NCBI GenBank assembly: GCA_947462175.1
Contig: CANHOE010000011.1
Location: 1-19,059, forward strand
DNA from: Burkholderiales bacterium
Lineage (GTDB): Bacteria > Pseudomonadota > Gammaproteobacteria > Burkholderiales > Burkholderiaceae_C
Length of the DNA stretch: 19,059 nt
Direction: 5' to 3'
Shown: in pieces, positions 1-6,905 of the stretch
Position numbering within the stretch: the first letter of the stretch is position 1
Layout: each line of letters opens with the position of its first letter
The notes under the pieces: model-generated
Database searches by the model: none
What the model saw: the letters and a program-made list of their open reading frames with translations, nothing else
Told to the model about the DNA's origin: nothing
Translations under genes and position numbers: made by a program

Positions 1-2133
1 CAGCGCGGGGAACAGCACGTCCTGGATCAAGGTCGATTTGCCCGAGCCTGACACACCCGTGACGGTGACCAGATGCTGCAGCGGGAACTCGACGCTCACA
101 TTGCGCAGGTTGTGGTCGCGTGCGCCTTCGACGATCAGCTTGGGTGTCGCCGCGGTGACGAGTCGCGTGAAGCCGCTGCCAATGTGCTTGCGCCCGCCGA
201 GGTAGGCGCCGGTCAGCGTGTCGGCGCTGCGGATGGTCTCGGGCGTGCCGTCGAAGACGATCTGCCCGCCGCGTTCGCCGGGGCCCGGACCCATGTCGAT
301 CAGCCGGTCGGCAGCCAGCATCACAGCCGGGTCGTGCTCGACGACCACCAGCGTGTTGCCGGCGTCGCGCAGGCGGTGCATCGCCTCGATGATGCGGTTC
401 ATGTCGCGCGGGTGCAGGCCGATGCTGGGCTCGTCGAGCACGAACATCGTGTTGACCAGCGAGGTGCCCAGTGCGGTCGTCAGGTTGATGCGCTGCACCT
501 CGCCGCCGCTCAGCGTGCGGCTCTGCCGGTCGAGCGTCAGGTAGCCGAGGCCGACATCGCAAAGGTACTTCAGCCGCGTGCGGACCTCGTCAACGAGCAG
601 CTTCAGCGCATCGTCGAGCATCGTGCTGGGGAGGCTCAGGCCGTCGAAGAAGCGACGGATGCGCTCGATCGGCAACAGCATCAGGTCGTGCACGGTCAGG
701 CCGGGCAGCGCTTCCAGTTGCTCGCGGGACCAGCCCACGCCGTTGGGCAATGAGCGCAGCGCAGGCGCCATCACCGCATCGGCGTCGGCTTTCGTGCCCA
801 GGCGCCACAGCAGCGATTCGGTCTTCAGCCGCGCACCGCCGCAGGTGCCGCAGGTCGTGTAGCTGCGGTACTTCGACAAGAGCACGCGGATATGCATCTT
901 GTAGGCCTTGCTCTCCAGGTACTCGAAGAAACGCTTGACGCCGTACCACTGCTTGTTCCAGTTGCCTTTCCACTGCGGCGAGCCGTGGATGACGAAGTCG
1001 CGCTGCGCTTCGTTGAGCTGCGACCACGGTGTGTCGCGCGGGATGCCGGCCTCGCCGGCGTACTTCAGCATGTCCTCGTGCGCGTCTTTCCAGGCCGGTG
1101 TCATCAGGGTCTTGACCGCACCCGAGCGAAGCGTCTTTCGGTGGTCCGGGATCACGAGGTCGTAGTCGACGCCAATCACGCGGCCGAAGCCGCGGCAGGT
1201 GTCGCAGGCGCCCATGGCCGAGTTGAAGCTGAACAGCGCCGGCTGCGGGTCGGTGTAGCGCAGGTCGCTGTCGGGGCAATGCAGGCCGGTGGAAAAGCGC
1301 CAGAGGGCGGGTTCACCCTCTTCAGCCAGCACGTAGACGTTGAGACGACCGCCGCCGCGCTTCAGCGCCATTTCGATCGCCTCGACGGCACGCACCTTTT
1401 CCGTGCCCTGTATGCGGAATCGATCGGCCACCACGTCGAGCACACGTATTGCCCCCACGCCTGCGGCTGATGCCGCAGCGCTTCCCCCCGAGGGGGCGCT
1501 CGTGCCTTGGGACGGCCCGGCGGCGCTCGGCCGCGACCCGGTCGGCGACTCCACCAGACGTTCGGCCTGCACGCGGGTGAAGCCGCTGGCAGACAGCCAC
1601 TGCTCGATCTCTTCCGGTGTCGACACCGCCGGCAGTTCGACAGGGAAGGTCAACGCGACCCGGGGATCTTTTTCGGCCGTTCGGACCATCAGCTCCGCGT
1701 AGATCGTCTCCGGCGTGTCGTGTCGCACGCGCTGGGCGGTCTGCCGGTCGAACAGGTCGGCGGCACGGGCGTAGAGCAGCTTCAGGTGGTCATTCAACTC
1801 GGTCATCGTGCCGACCGTGGACCGCGACGTGCGCACCGGGTTGGTCTGGTCGATCGCGATGGCTGGCGGTACGCCATCGACCCGGTCGACGGCAGGGCGG
1901 TCCATGCGGTCGAGGAACTGGCGTGCGTAAGCACTGAAGGTCTCGACGTAGCGCCGCTGACCTTCAGCGTACAGCGTGTCGAACACCAGGCTGGACTTGC
2001 CCGAGCCGCTGGGCCCGGTGACCACCGTCATCTCGCCGGTGCAGATGTCGAGGTCCAGGTTTTTCAGGTTGTGCTGGCGGGCGCCGCGGATCCGGATCAG
2101 ACCCGTGGCAGGGCGTTGGACACCTGAGGACAT
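1..2133 (-). CDS. uvrA: UvrA-type excinuclease ABC subunit A, 3' end cut by window edge
   Basis: This is the ATPase that recognises DNA damage in nucleotide excision repair, acting with UvrB in the cytoplasm. The first 711 residues are visible. They show Walker A GPSGSGKS (40-47), the GxMTELND-type region after it, ABC signature LSGGEVQR (541-548), Walker B FVLDEP (564-569) and a second Walker A GVSGSGKS (693-700). The second Walker A sits about 50 residues later than in E. coli UvrA, partly because of a low-complexity Ala/Gly/Ser/Pro insert at residues 196-229 made by a DNA repeat. The zinc module looks incomplete: C286 is followed by Ser at 289, where Cys is usual, while C310 and C313 are present. 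The start ATG (2133-2131) has AGGA about nine bases upstream. The gene diverges from the kinase at 2337. From memory of the family, this zinc region and the WYGVKRFF stretch resemble the very long UvrA form of Burkholderiales, but the 3' end is needed to tell. Confidence 0.95.
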   Translation of the reverse strand, partial: MSSGVQRPATGLIRIRGARQHNLKNLDLDICTGEMTVVTGPSGSGKSSLVFDTLYAEGQRRYVETFSAYARQFLDRMDRPAVDRVDGVPPAIAIDQTNPVRTSRSTVGTMTELNDHLKLLYARAADLFDRQTAQRVRHDTPETIYAELMVRTAEKDPRVALTFPVELPAVSTPEEIEQWLSASGFTRVQAERLVESPTGSRPSAAGPSQGTSAPSGGSAAASAAGVGAIRVLDVVADRFRIQGTEKVRAVEAIEMALKRGGGRLNVYVLAEEGEPALWRFSTGLHCPDSDLRYTDPQPALFSFNSAMGACDTCRGFGRVIGVDYDLVIPDHRKTLRSGAVKTLMTPAWKDAHEDMLKYAGEAGIPRDTPWSQLNEAQRDFVIHGSPQWKGNWNKQWYGVKRFFEYLESKAYKMHIRVLLSKYRSYTTCGTCGGARLKTESLLWRLGTKADADAVMAPALRSLPNGVGWSREQLEALPGLTVHDLMLLPIERIRRFFDGLSLPSTMLDDALKLLVDEVRTRLKYLCDVGLGYLTLDRQSRTLSGGEVQRINLTTALGTSLVNTMFVLDEPSIGLHPRDMNRIIEAMHRLRDAGNTLVVVEHDPAVMLAADRLIDMGPGPGERGGQIVFDGTPETIRSADTLTGAYLGGRKHIGSGFTRLVTAATPKLIVEGARDHNLRNVSVEFPLQHLVTVTGVSGSGKSTLIQDVLFPAL
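1447..1548. repeat. GC-rich palindromic repeat element inserted in frame in uvrA
   Basis: About 100 bases hold two adjacent hairpins. One is CTGCGG-CTGATG-CCGCAG (1461-1478). The other pairs AGCGC (1477-1481) and a C run with a G run and GCGCT (1496-1500). Further GC-rich repeats of GGC/CCG follow to about 1535. In the uvrA frame the element gives residues 196-229, almost only Ala, Gly, Ser and Pro, between RLVE and the conserved IRVLDVVADRFR. The look is that of the C-run/G-run intergenic repeats common in Burkholderiales genomes (from general knowledge, not searched). The exact edges are estimated from where UvrA homology seems to stop and resume. Confidence 0.6.
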
Positions 2134-2336
2134 GGCGGTAATTCCTGGCTGCAAACGCAGCGAAGCGGGGGATTCTAGAAGTCCAGCAGACCAGCCTTCC
2201 TGTGTGGGGATCGATGTCGATCGCGGTGCTTGTTACCTTGCTGTTGCACATCCGGCGGGAACGAAGTCCCCGCTGATGGCACAACCTCTACTTCGGGGAT
2301 TCAACCCTCGCACGGACCGAATCCGAATCAAAGCAC

Positions 2337-4808
2337 ATGACCAAGCTGGCTGGTTGTCCCGACGATGGCGCACACGCAAGTGCCGATGCGCGCGATCTGC
2401 GCTCGTCGCTCAGCGCCGACGAGGCGGAGCGCAGCAGGCGTCAGGTGTTGCTCAGTGATGGCGTCCATTGGGAACTGAACCTGTTGAGCGGGCGCTGGTG
2501 GTGCTCCCCGAGGCTTCAGCAACTGCTGGGCCTGCCCGATGATGCGCCGGCGACGGGTGCGCCTTTCGATCGCTGTATTGCCGAGGACCGACCTCGCGTC
2601 GACAAGGCCTGCGCACAGGCCATAGACCAGAGCGGCGGTTTCACGCTGCACCTGAGGTTGACGGACGGCGACGGTCATGTCCGTTGGTGGCATTGCACAG
2701 CCCGCGTGCTGGTTGCCTCCAGTGGAGACCCGGGCTACCTGGCCGGTGTGATGCGCGAGGTCCATGCCGAAAGGCAATCGGTTCTGAGCCTGGAAGCCTT
2801 GGCCTCGCGCTGCGAACGCGCGATGGAAGCGACATCCGAAGTTCATTTCGAGCACACCGTCGGCGGTGAGGAGTTTTTCATCAGCGACCGAATCTGCACG
2901 CTGCTCGGCTATCCGAAAGGCACGCCTGCACCGGCGAGTGAGGTGTACTTCAGCTGGGTTCATCCGGAAGACCGTGGTCTGCTGCAGGCGGAGATCGCCG
3001 TCGCCAGCGCAGCACTCGGCGTCTGGGAGTCGGTGTATCGGCTGCGCCATAGAGATGGCGGCTTTCGCTGGGTGCGCGCGCGCGGACGCACTGACGTCGA
3101 TGCCCAGGGCCTTTTGCGCATGACGGGGATGCTCACCGACACGCACGAGCAGACGCTATTGCGCCGAGACATTGAGCAACAGCGCCAGCACCTCGAAGCG
3201 ATGGTCGAAGAGCGCACGACACGCCTCGAAACCGCACTGGCCGAAGCGCAGCGCCAACGCGAACAGGCCGAGCGCGCGAACGAATCGAAGTCGATCTTCC
3301 TGGCGCACATGAGCCACGAGATCCGAACGCCGCTGAATGGTGTCCTGGGGTTGAATGAACTGGCGTTGCAGGAGGCCACCAGCACCCAGCAAAAGCGCCA
3401 CCTGAAGCTGGCCTTGCAGTCGGGGCGCAACCTGCTGGGCATCATCAACGATGTGCTGGACTTCTCGCGCCTGTCGGCCGGCATGCTGCCTCCAGTTGAA
3501 GAGCCGTTTGACCTGTGTGACACGCTGGCTGAGGCCATGCGGGTGATCATGCCGACGGTCCGCACGAAGAGCCTCGGCCTGATCTACGACCACATCGGTG
3601 CGATCAGCCGTGTGATCGGTGACGCGCAACGTGTGCAGCAGATCGTTTCCAACTTGCTGTCGAACGCGGTGAAGTACACCGAGCAGGGGCACATCGAGCT
3701 GGTAACGCACGTGCATGAAGTGGCGCCGGGTCAGTGCCTGGCTCGCATCTCGGTGCGCGATACCGGCTGCGGCATGAATCCCGACGTCGCCGCTCGCGTT
3801 TTCCAGCCCTTTGTGCAAGGTGACGCCAGCCTTGCGCGTCGCCATGGCGGAACCGGCTTGGGCCTGTCGATTGCCCTCGGCCTCGCAGAGTCGGTTGGCG
3901 GTTCGCTGGCGCTGGACAGCACCCCCGGCCGGGGATCGTGTTTCACCCTCGAATTGCCGCTGCGAGTGCAAGCCTGCCACCAACCCGGTACCGGCTGGCC
4001 ACCGCCGGGCCATGCCTGGTTGCTGCACACCCGTGCGATGCCCGCGCAGGCCATGAAGCGGCGGCTGCAGCGAGTGGGCTGGGACTGCGACATCCTGGGC
4101 AGCGTGTCCGAGTTGATCGAACATGCGCGCAGTGCGCATCAAGCGCCCGATCTCCTGCTGCTCAGCGAATCCGCGATTGATCCGGGGGCCGACCTGGCCT
4201 TGCTGCGCCGTGTGCTGCCGAACACCAACATCGTGTTGCTGGTCCGACCCGATTGGAACGAGCCGCCCGTCGAAGCGGCCGCGCGGTTGGCGCAGATGCC
4301 GCTCATCTTCATGCCCGTCACGCCCGCCGCATTGCTCGAGTTGCTTTGCATGACGGGTCCGCAGACCGACCACATCGTCTCCGGCTACAGCTCGCTGTCG
4401 GGCGTGCCAATCCCGGTCGATGCCGATGAGGCCTCGGATGTGCTGGTGGTCGAGGACAACATGGTGAACCAAGTCATCGTCTGCGAAATGATCGAGGTAC
4501 TCGGCTTGCGCACCCGCCTTGCGGAAGATGGTGACAGCGCCGTGCGAGCCTGCCGCGACCGTCCGCCGGCACTGGTGTTGATGGACCTTCAGATGCCCGG
4601 CGTCGATGGGTTGGAAGCGACTCGCCAGCTGCGCGCGATGCAACAGAGGGGAACCTTGCCCTCATTCCCCATCGTTGCGCTGACCGCCCACGCCACACCC
4701 CAGGACCGCGACAGTTGCGCGGCCGCGGGCATGGTTGGCTACCTCACCAAGCCAGTGGCGATGGCCGATCTGCGCAATGAGCTTTCACGCTGGCTGCGCA
4801 GCCCGTGA
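2337..4808 (+). CDS. Cytoplasmic hybrid sensor histidine kinase/response regulator with PAS domains
   Basis: This 823-residue protein would sense a signal, autophosphorylate on His and pass the phosphate to its own receiver. In order it has two PAS/PAC-like sensor domains (about 38-145 and 160-272), a coiled-coil linker (275-318), HisKA with FLAHMSHEIRTPLNG (phospho-His H327), HATPase_c with N box (N439, N443), DTGCGM (475-480) and GGTGLGL (504-510), a degenerate receiver (about 557-675) and a full receiver (701-820). The full receiver has E706/D707, phospho-acceptor D750, T783 and K805. No transmembrane segment is seen, so it is probably cytosolic. No DNA-binding or Hpt domain is present, so any downstream regulator is encoded elsewhere. 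The ATG at 2337 lacks a clear ribosome binding site, so the start is less sure. It precedes the acyltransferase on the same strand by 264 bases. The input signal cannot be read from the sequence. Confidence 0.93.
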   Translation: MTKLAGCPDDGAHASADARDLRSSLSADEAERSRRQVLLSDGVHWELNLLSGRWWCSPRLQQLLGLPDDAPATGAPFDRCIAEDRPRVDKACAQAIDQSGGFTLHLRLTDGDGHVRWWHCTARVLVASSGDPGYLAGVMREVHAERQSVLSLEALASRCERAMEATSEVHFEHTVGGEEFFISDRICTLLGYPKGTPAPASEVYFSWVHPEDRGLLQAEIAVASAALGVWESVYRLRHRDGGFRWVRARGRTDVDAQGLLRMTGMLTDTHEQTLLRRDIEQQRQHLEAMVEERTTRLETALAEAQRQREQAERANESKSIFLAHMSHEIRTPLNGVLGLNELALQEATSTQQKRHLKLALQSGRNLLGIINDVLDFSRLSAGMLPPVEEPFDLCDTLAEAMRVIMPTVRTKSLGLIYDHIGAISRVIGDAQRVQQIVSNLLSNAVKYTEQGHIELVTHVHEVAPGQCLARISVRDTGCGMNPDVAARVFQPFVQGDASLARRHGGTGLGLSIALGLAESVGGSLALDSTPGRGSCFTLELPLRVQACHQPGTGWPPPGHAWLLHTRAMPAQAMKRRLQRVGWDCDILGSVSELIEHARSAHQAPDLLLLSESAIDPGADLALLRRVLPNTNIVLLVRPDWNEPPVEAAARLAQMPLIFMPVTPAALLELLCMTGPQTDHIVSGYSSLSGVPIPVDADEASDVLVVEDNMVNQVIVCEMIEVLGLRTRLAEDGDSAVRACRDRPPALVLMDLQMPGVDGLEATRQLRAMQQRGTLPSFPIVALTAHATPQDRDSCAAAGMVGYLTKPVAMADLRNELSRWLRSP

Positions 4809-4809
4809 A

Positions 4810-4825
4810 CCGATCGGGAGATCGG
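4810..4825 (+). terminator. Hairpin directly after the hybrid kinase stop codon
   Basis: CCGATC and GATCGG form a perfect six-base-pair stem with a GGGA tetraloop, starting two bases after the TGA. AAAAGC follows rather than a T run, so it is a weak terminator at best and could instead stabilise the mRNA 3' end. Confidence 0.35.
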
Positions 4826-4887
4826 AAAAGCGGGTTGGCGCTCGACGCGCCGAGGTGCCTTCAAAGGCCGTTATCGGTGTTGGATTC

Positions 4888-4937
4888 ACCCCCCTCATCT
4901 GAGGGGGTTGCCTATCCGAATTTCGATTACCTATTGT
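4888..4937 (+). promoter_or_regulatory. Palindromic operator candidate overlapping a sigma-70-like promoter for the acyltransferase gene
   Basis: An inverted repeat with arms CCCCCTCA (4890-4897) and TGAGGGGG (4900-4907) is separated by only two bases. That looks more like a dimeric protein-binding site than an RNA hairpin. Its right edge runs into TTGCCT (4908-4913), a fair -35 element, followed after 18 bases by TATTGT (4932-4937), a fair -10. This is the usual layout of an activator site next to -35. Transcription would start near 4944 and leave an untranslated leader of about 129 bases before the GTG at 5073. The binding protein is unknown. Confidence 0.4.
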
Positions 4938-5072
4938 CACCAATGAAGGCCTACGATCCGCAGGGTGCGTGAGAACATCACGATCTAGATGTTTAGTTGC
5001 TCAGTGAATTCACCGCGTTGATGTGTAGGTTTTGTCTGACACCGTTCATACATCTGTTGAGGGTCCCCCACT

Positions 5073-5873
5073 GTGCTTAGCAACACCATGATCGGCATCC
5101 CCTTTGAGGCCCACGTGCCCCTGAGATCGCTGCTGCAGGACGAATCCGAAAACGACGATTTACACCGTTGTGAAGTCGGACGCAGGCTGTACCGGATACG
5201 CAGCGCCGACTCTGATGGGCTCCGAAGTTCAGCCAGTGTCCTGGTGAATCGGATGTACGCCACCCGCGGCTACGCCAGCCGACCGCTGCCAGATCAGTCG
5301 TTGCCCACCCGCATCACCCTGGTGGCCAGCGACCACGAGTCCACCGTCGCCACGATCACCGTTGGCTTCGATTCTTTCGATGGATTGCATGTAGACACCC
5401 TGTTTTCCCAAGAGGTCGATACGCTGAGGCAAGCTGGCCGCCAAGTGTGCGAGTTCACCACCTTGGCGATGGATCAGGTGGTCCGTTCGCGCCGGGTGCT
5501 GGCATCCCTGTTCAATGTGGCGTACATCTACGCACACCGTGTGATGGGTTTCGATACGCTGTTGATCGAAGTCAACCCGCGTCATGTCCTGTATTACCAG
5601 CGCATGCTGGGCTTTCAGGTCATGGCTCCGCAACGTCACAGCCCGCGAGTCGGTGCTCCTGCTGTCTTGCTCGGTATCAACTTCTCCTACATCCGCGAAC
5701 AAGGTGAGCGGTTCGCAGGCCTCTCGCGTGCGAGCAACGAGCGATCGCTCTACCCCGACTGGTTTTCTCCCCTGGAAGAAGAAGCCATTCTGCGCCGGCT
5801 CACGCGTTCAAAAGCATCAGCAGCGCCTACCTCGCGCCATCGTTACGAGCCTTTGCGCCTGCTTCAGGCCTGA
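5073..5873 (+). CDS. GNAT-fold N-acyltransferase, FeeM/autoinducer-synthase-like
   Basis: This 266-residue protein resembles the N-acyl amino acid synthases (FeeM family), which are related to LuxI-type acyl-homoserine lactone synthases. Such enzymes join a fatty acyl chain, usually from acyl-ACP, to an amino group. Landmarks are VNRMYATRGY (58-67), the strands ATITVGFDS (93-101) and GLHVDTLF (104-111), CEFTTLAMD (126-134), and EVNPRHVLYYQRMLGF (166-181), the typical end of this fold. No signal peptide or membrane segment is seen. A GTG start is chosen because GAGGG lies nine bases upstream; the ATG at 5088 has no such site. The gene sits between a hybrid kinase and a PEP-CTERM gene. PEP-CTERM/exosortase genomes are known to carry an associated acyltransferase of this fold, so a role in cell-surface or signal chemistry is plausible. 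Substrate and product are inferred. Confidence 0.75.
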   Translation: MLSNTMIGIPFEAHVPLRSLLQDESENDDLHRCEVGRRLYRIRSADSDGLRSSASVLVNRMYATRGYASRPLPDQSLPTRITLVASDHESTVATITVGFDSFDGLHVDTLFSQEVDTLRQAGRQVCEFTTLAMDQVVRSRRVLASLFNVAYIYAHRVMGFDTLLIEVNPRHVLYYQRMLGFQVMAPQRHSPRVGAPAVLLGINFSYIREQGERFAGLSRASNERSLYPDWFSPLEEEAILRRLTRSKASAAPTSRHRYEPLRLLQA

Positions 5874-5874
5874 G

Positions 5875-5906
5875 CGTTGTCGGCGCATTGCGCTACGCTG
5901 ACAACG
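5875..5906 (+). terminator. Hairpin after the acyltransferase gene
   Basis: CGTTGTCGGCG (5875-5885) pairs with CGCTGACAACG (5896-5906) over 11 base pairs with one G-U pair and a 10-base loop, starting one base after the stop codon. No T run follows. It may partly separate the acyltransferase transcript from the PEP-CTERM gene. Confidence 0.4.
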
Positions 5907-6032
5907 AGTTCGATCCCAGTCGATCCTTGTTCACCCGGGCACATTTTTATGTTCCTTGGGTGCGCTGGCGCACAGTGAAGGCGCGGAGTCCTGTCTACCG
6001 TGAAGATCCACTTCACGCTCAGGACTTGCCCC

Positions 6033-6860
6033 ATGAATACATCGTTTCCATGCTGTGCCAAAGCGCACGCCCGTCAGGCGCTTGCTGCGGCCGTACTCGG
6101 TCTGGGCTGTCTCAGCGCCTGGGCCCTGCCGTCCTTCACGCTGAATCCGCTCGGCGCCAGCTCAGCCCTGAATGGGGGTGCGGTCACGGCAGACAACATC
6201 ATCGTGTCCGACTATGCCCACGTACTCCTGAATCCGGTGCTGGGTACGTTCACTGAAAGTGGCCTGCTGAGCGTGCAGAGCTTCCAGCTCGGCGGCACGG
6301 CTGTCAGCAGTGCTGGACTGAACAGCACCTATGGCCTGTACATCAGCTTCACCGGTGCTGGCATCCAACAGGTTGCCGGTAATCCGCTGACTGGCTTCAC
6401 CAACGGTTCCTTCACTTCCCTCGACTACAAGCTGTGGGGCTACAACGGACCGGCCGCCAGCTTCGGGTTCGATGCGGCAAGCAATGTGACCACTACCGCG
6501 ACAGGCGCTGTGGTGCTGGGTTCCGGCTCGCTGCTTCAGGGTAGCGTCAGCACTTCACCGGCGCTGGACGGCACGAAGTTGTCGTTCGTTCCGTCGGCCA
6601 ACGCCACGGTAACGTTCGCGACTGCCAGCGGCGAAAGCGGCTTCTTCCAGTCCCCCGCTGGCTTTTACAACCTCGCGTTTGCAGCTTTCACCAACACGGT
6701 GTCCCAAGTGGAGGTGCTCTCCGCCACCGAGTTCCGCGTCCGTCAGGGCGGTGGGGCGCTCAACTTTGCGGCCACGCCGGTTCCAGAGCCTGAGTCCTAT
6801 GTCTTGCTGATGGCAGGTCTCGCCGCCGTCGGCCTCGTGGTGAAGCGTCGCAATTCGTAA
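6033..6860 (+). CDS. Secreted PEP-CTERM sorting-domain protein
   Basis: This 275-residue exported protein has an N-terminal signal peptide (about 1-31, with hydrophobic core ALAAAVLGLGCLSAWA). Its Gly/Ser/Thr/Asn-rich beta-type body is about 215 residues long. It ends in a classic PEP-CTERM tail: VPEP at 250-253, a hydrophobic helix at about 256-270 and a KRR cluster at 271-273. Proteins with this tail are cut and anchored by exosortase (EpsH/XrtA) and often belong to extracellular-matrix or floc formation. The body may resemble flocculation-associated PEP-CTERM proteins such as Zoogloea PepA, but this is from memory and unverified. The ATG at 6033 is chosen over an in-frame GTG at 6000 because AGGA (6021-6024) is well placed and the signal peptide becomes normal. 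The two cysteines near the N terminus fall inside the signal peptide. No exosortase gene lies in the window. It is probably made from its own promoter in 5907-6020. Confidence 0.9.
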   Translation: MNTSFPCCAKAHARQALAAAVLGLGCLSAWALPSFTLNPLGASSALNGGAVTADNIIVSDYAHVLLNPVLGTFTESGLLSVQSFQLGGTAVSSAGLNSTYGLYISFTGAGIQQVAGNPLTGFTNGSFTSLDYKLWGYNGPAASFGFDAASNVTTTATGAVVLGSGSLLQGSVSTSPALDGTKLSFVPSANATVTFATASGESGFFQSPAGFYNLAFAAFTNTVSQVEVLSATEFRVRQGGGALNFAATPVPEPESYVLLMAGLAAVGLVVKRRNS

Positions 6861-6872
6861 CGAATTGCGACG
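6846..6872. terminator. Perfect 12-bp hairpin whose loop is the PEP-CTERM stop codon
   Basis: CGTCGCAATTCG (6846-6857) and CGAATTGCGACG (6861-6872) are exact inverted copies, and the three-base loop is the TAA stop codon. There is no T run on either side, so it may act as a structural mRNA end or work together with the next hairpin between the convergent genes. Confidence 0.55.
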
Positions 6873-6876
6873 GCGG

Positions 6877-6901
6877 CAGTGACCCGCTCCAGGGGTCACT
6901 G
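6877..6901. terminator. Second hairpin between convergent PEP-CTERM and cca genes
   Basis: CAGTGACCC (6877-6885) pairs exactly with GGGTCACTG (6893-6901) around a seven-base loop. It stands four bases after the previous hairpin and five bases before the end of cca. The pair of hairpins between convergent genes suggests a shared bidirectional terminator, although neither has a clear T tract. Confidence 0.5.
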
Positions 6902-6905
6902 TCGG

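Noticed and set aside
2134..2336. LexA/SOS box for uvrA in the divergent intergenic region
   Set aside because: No CTGT-N8-ACAG palindrome or close variant is visible. The partial matches (CTGTTGCACA, CTGGCTGCAAACGCAG) are not convincing.
3156..4643. Long minus-strand reading frame opposite the hybrid kinase
   Set aside because: The plus frame encodes a full multi-domain kinase with all motifs. The minus frame is a GC-driven shadow without domain character.
5907..6020. Sigma-54 (-24/-12) promoter before the PEP-CTERM gene, as known for some flocculation genes
   Set aside because: GGGCACATTTTTATG and TGGCGCACAG look a little like the -24 element, but no GC doublet follows at the required spacing.
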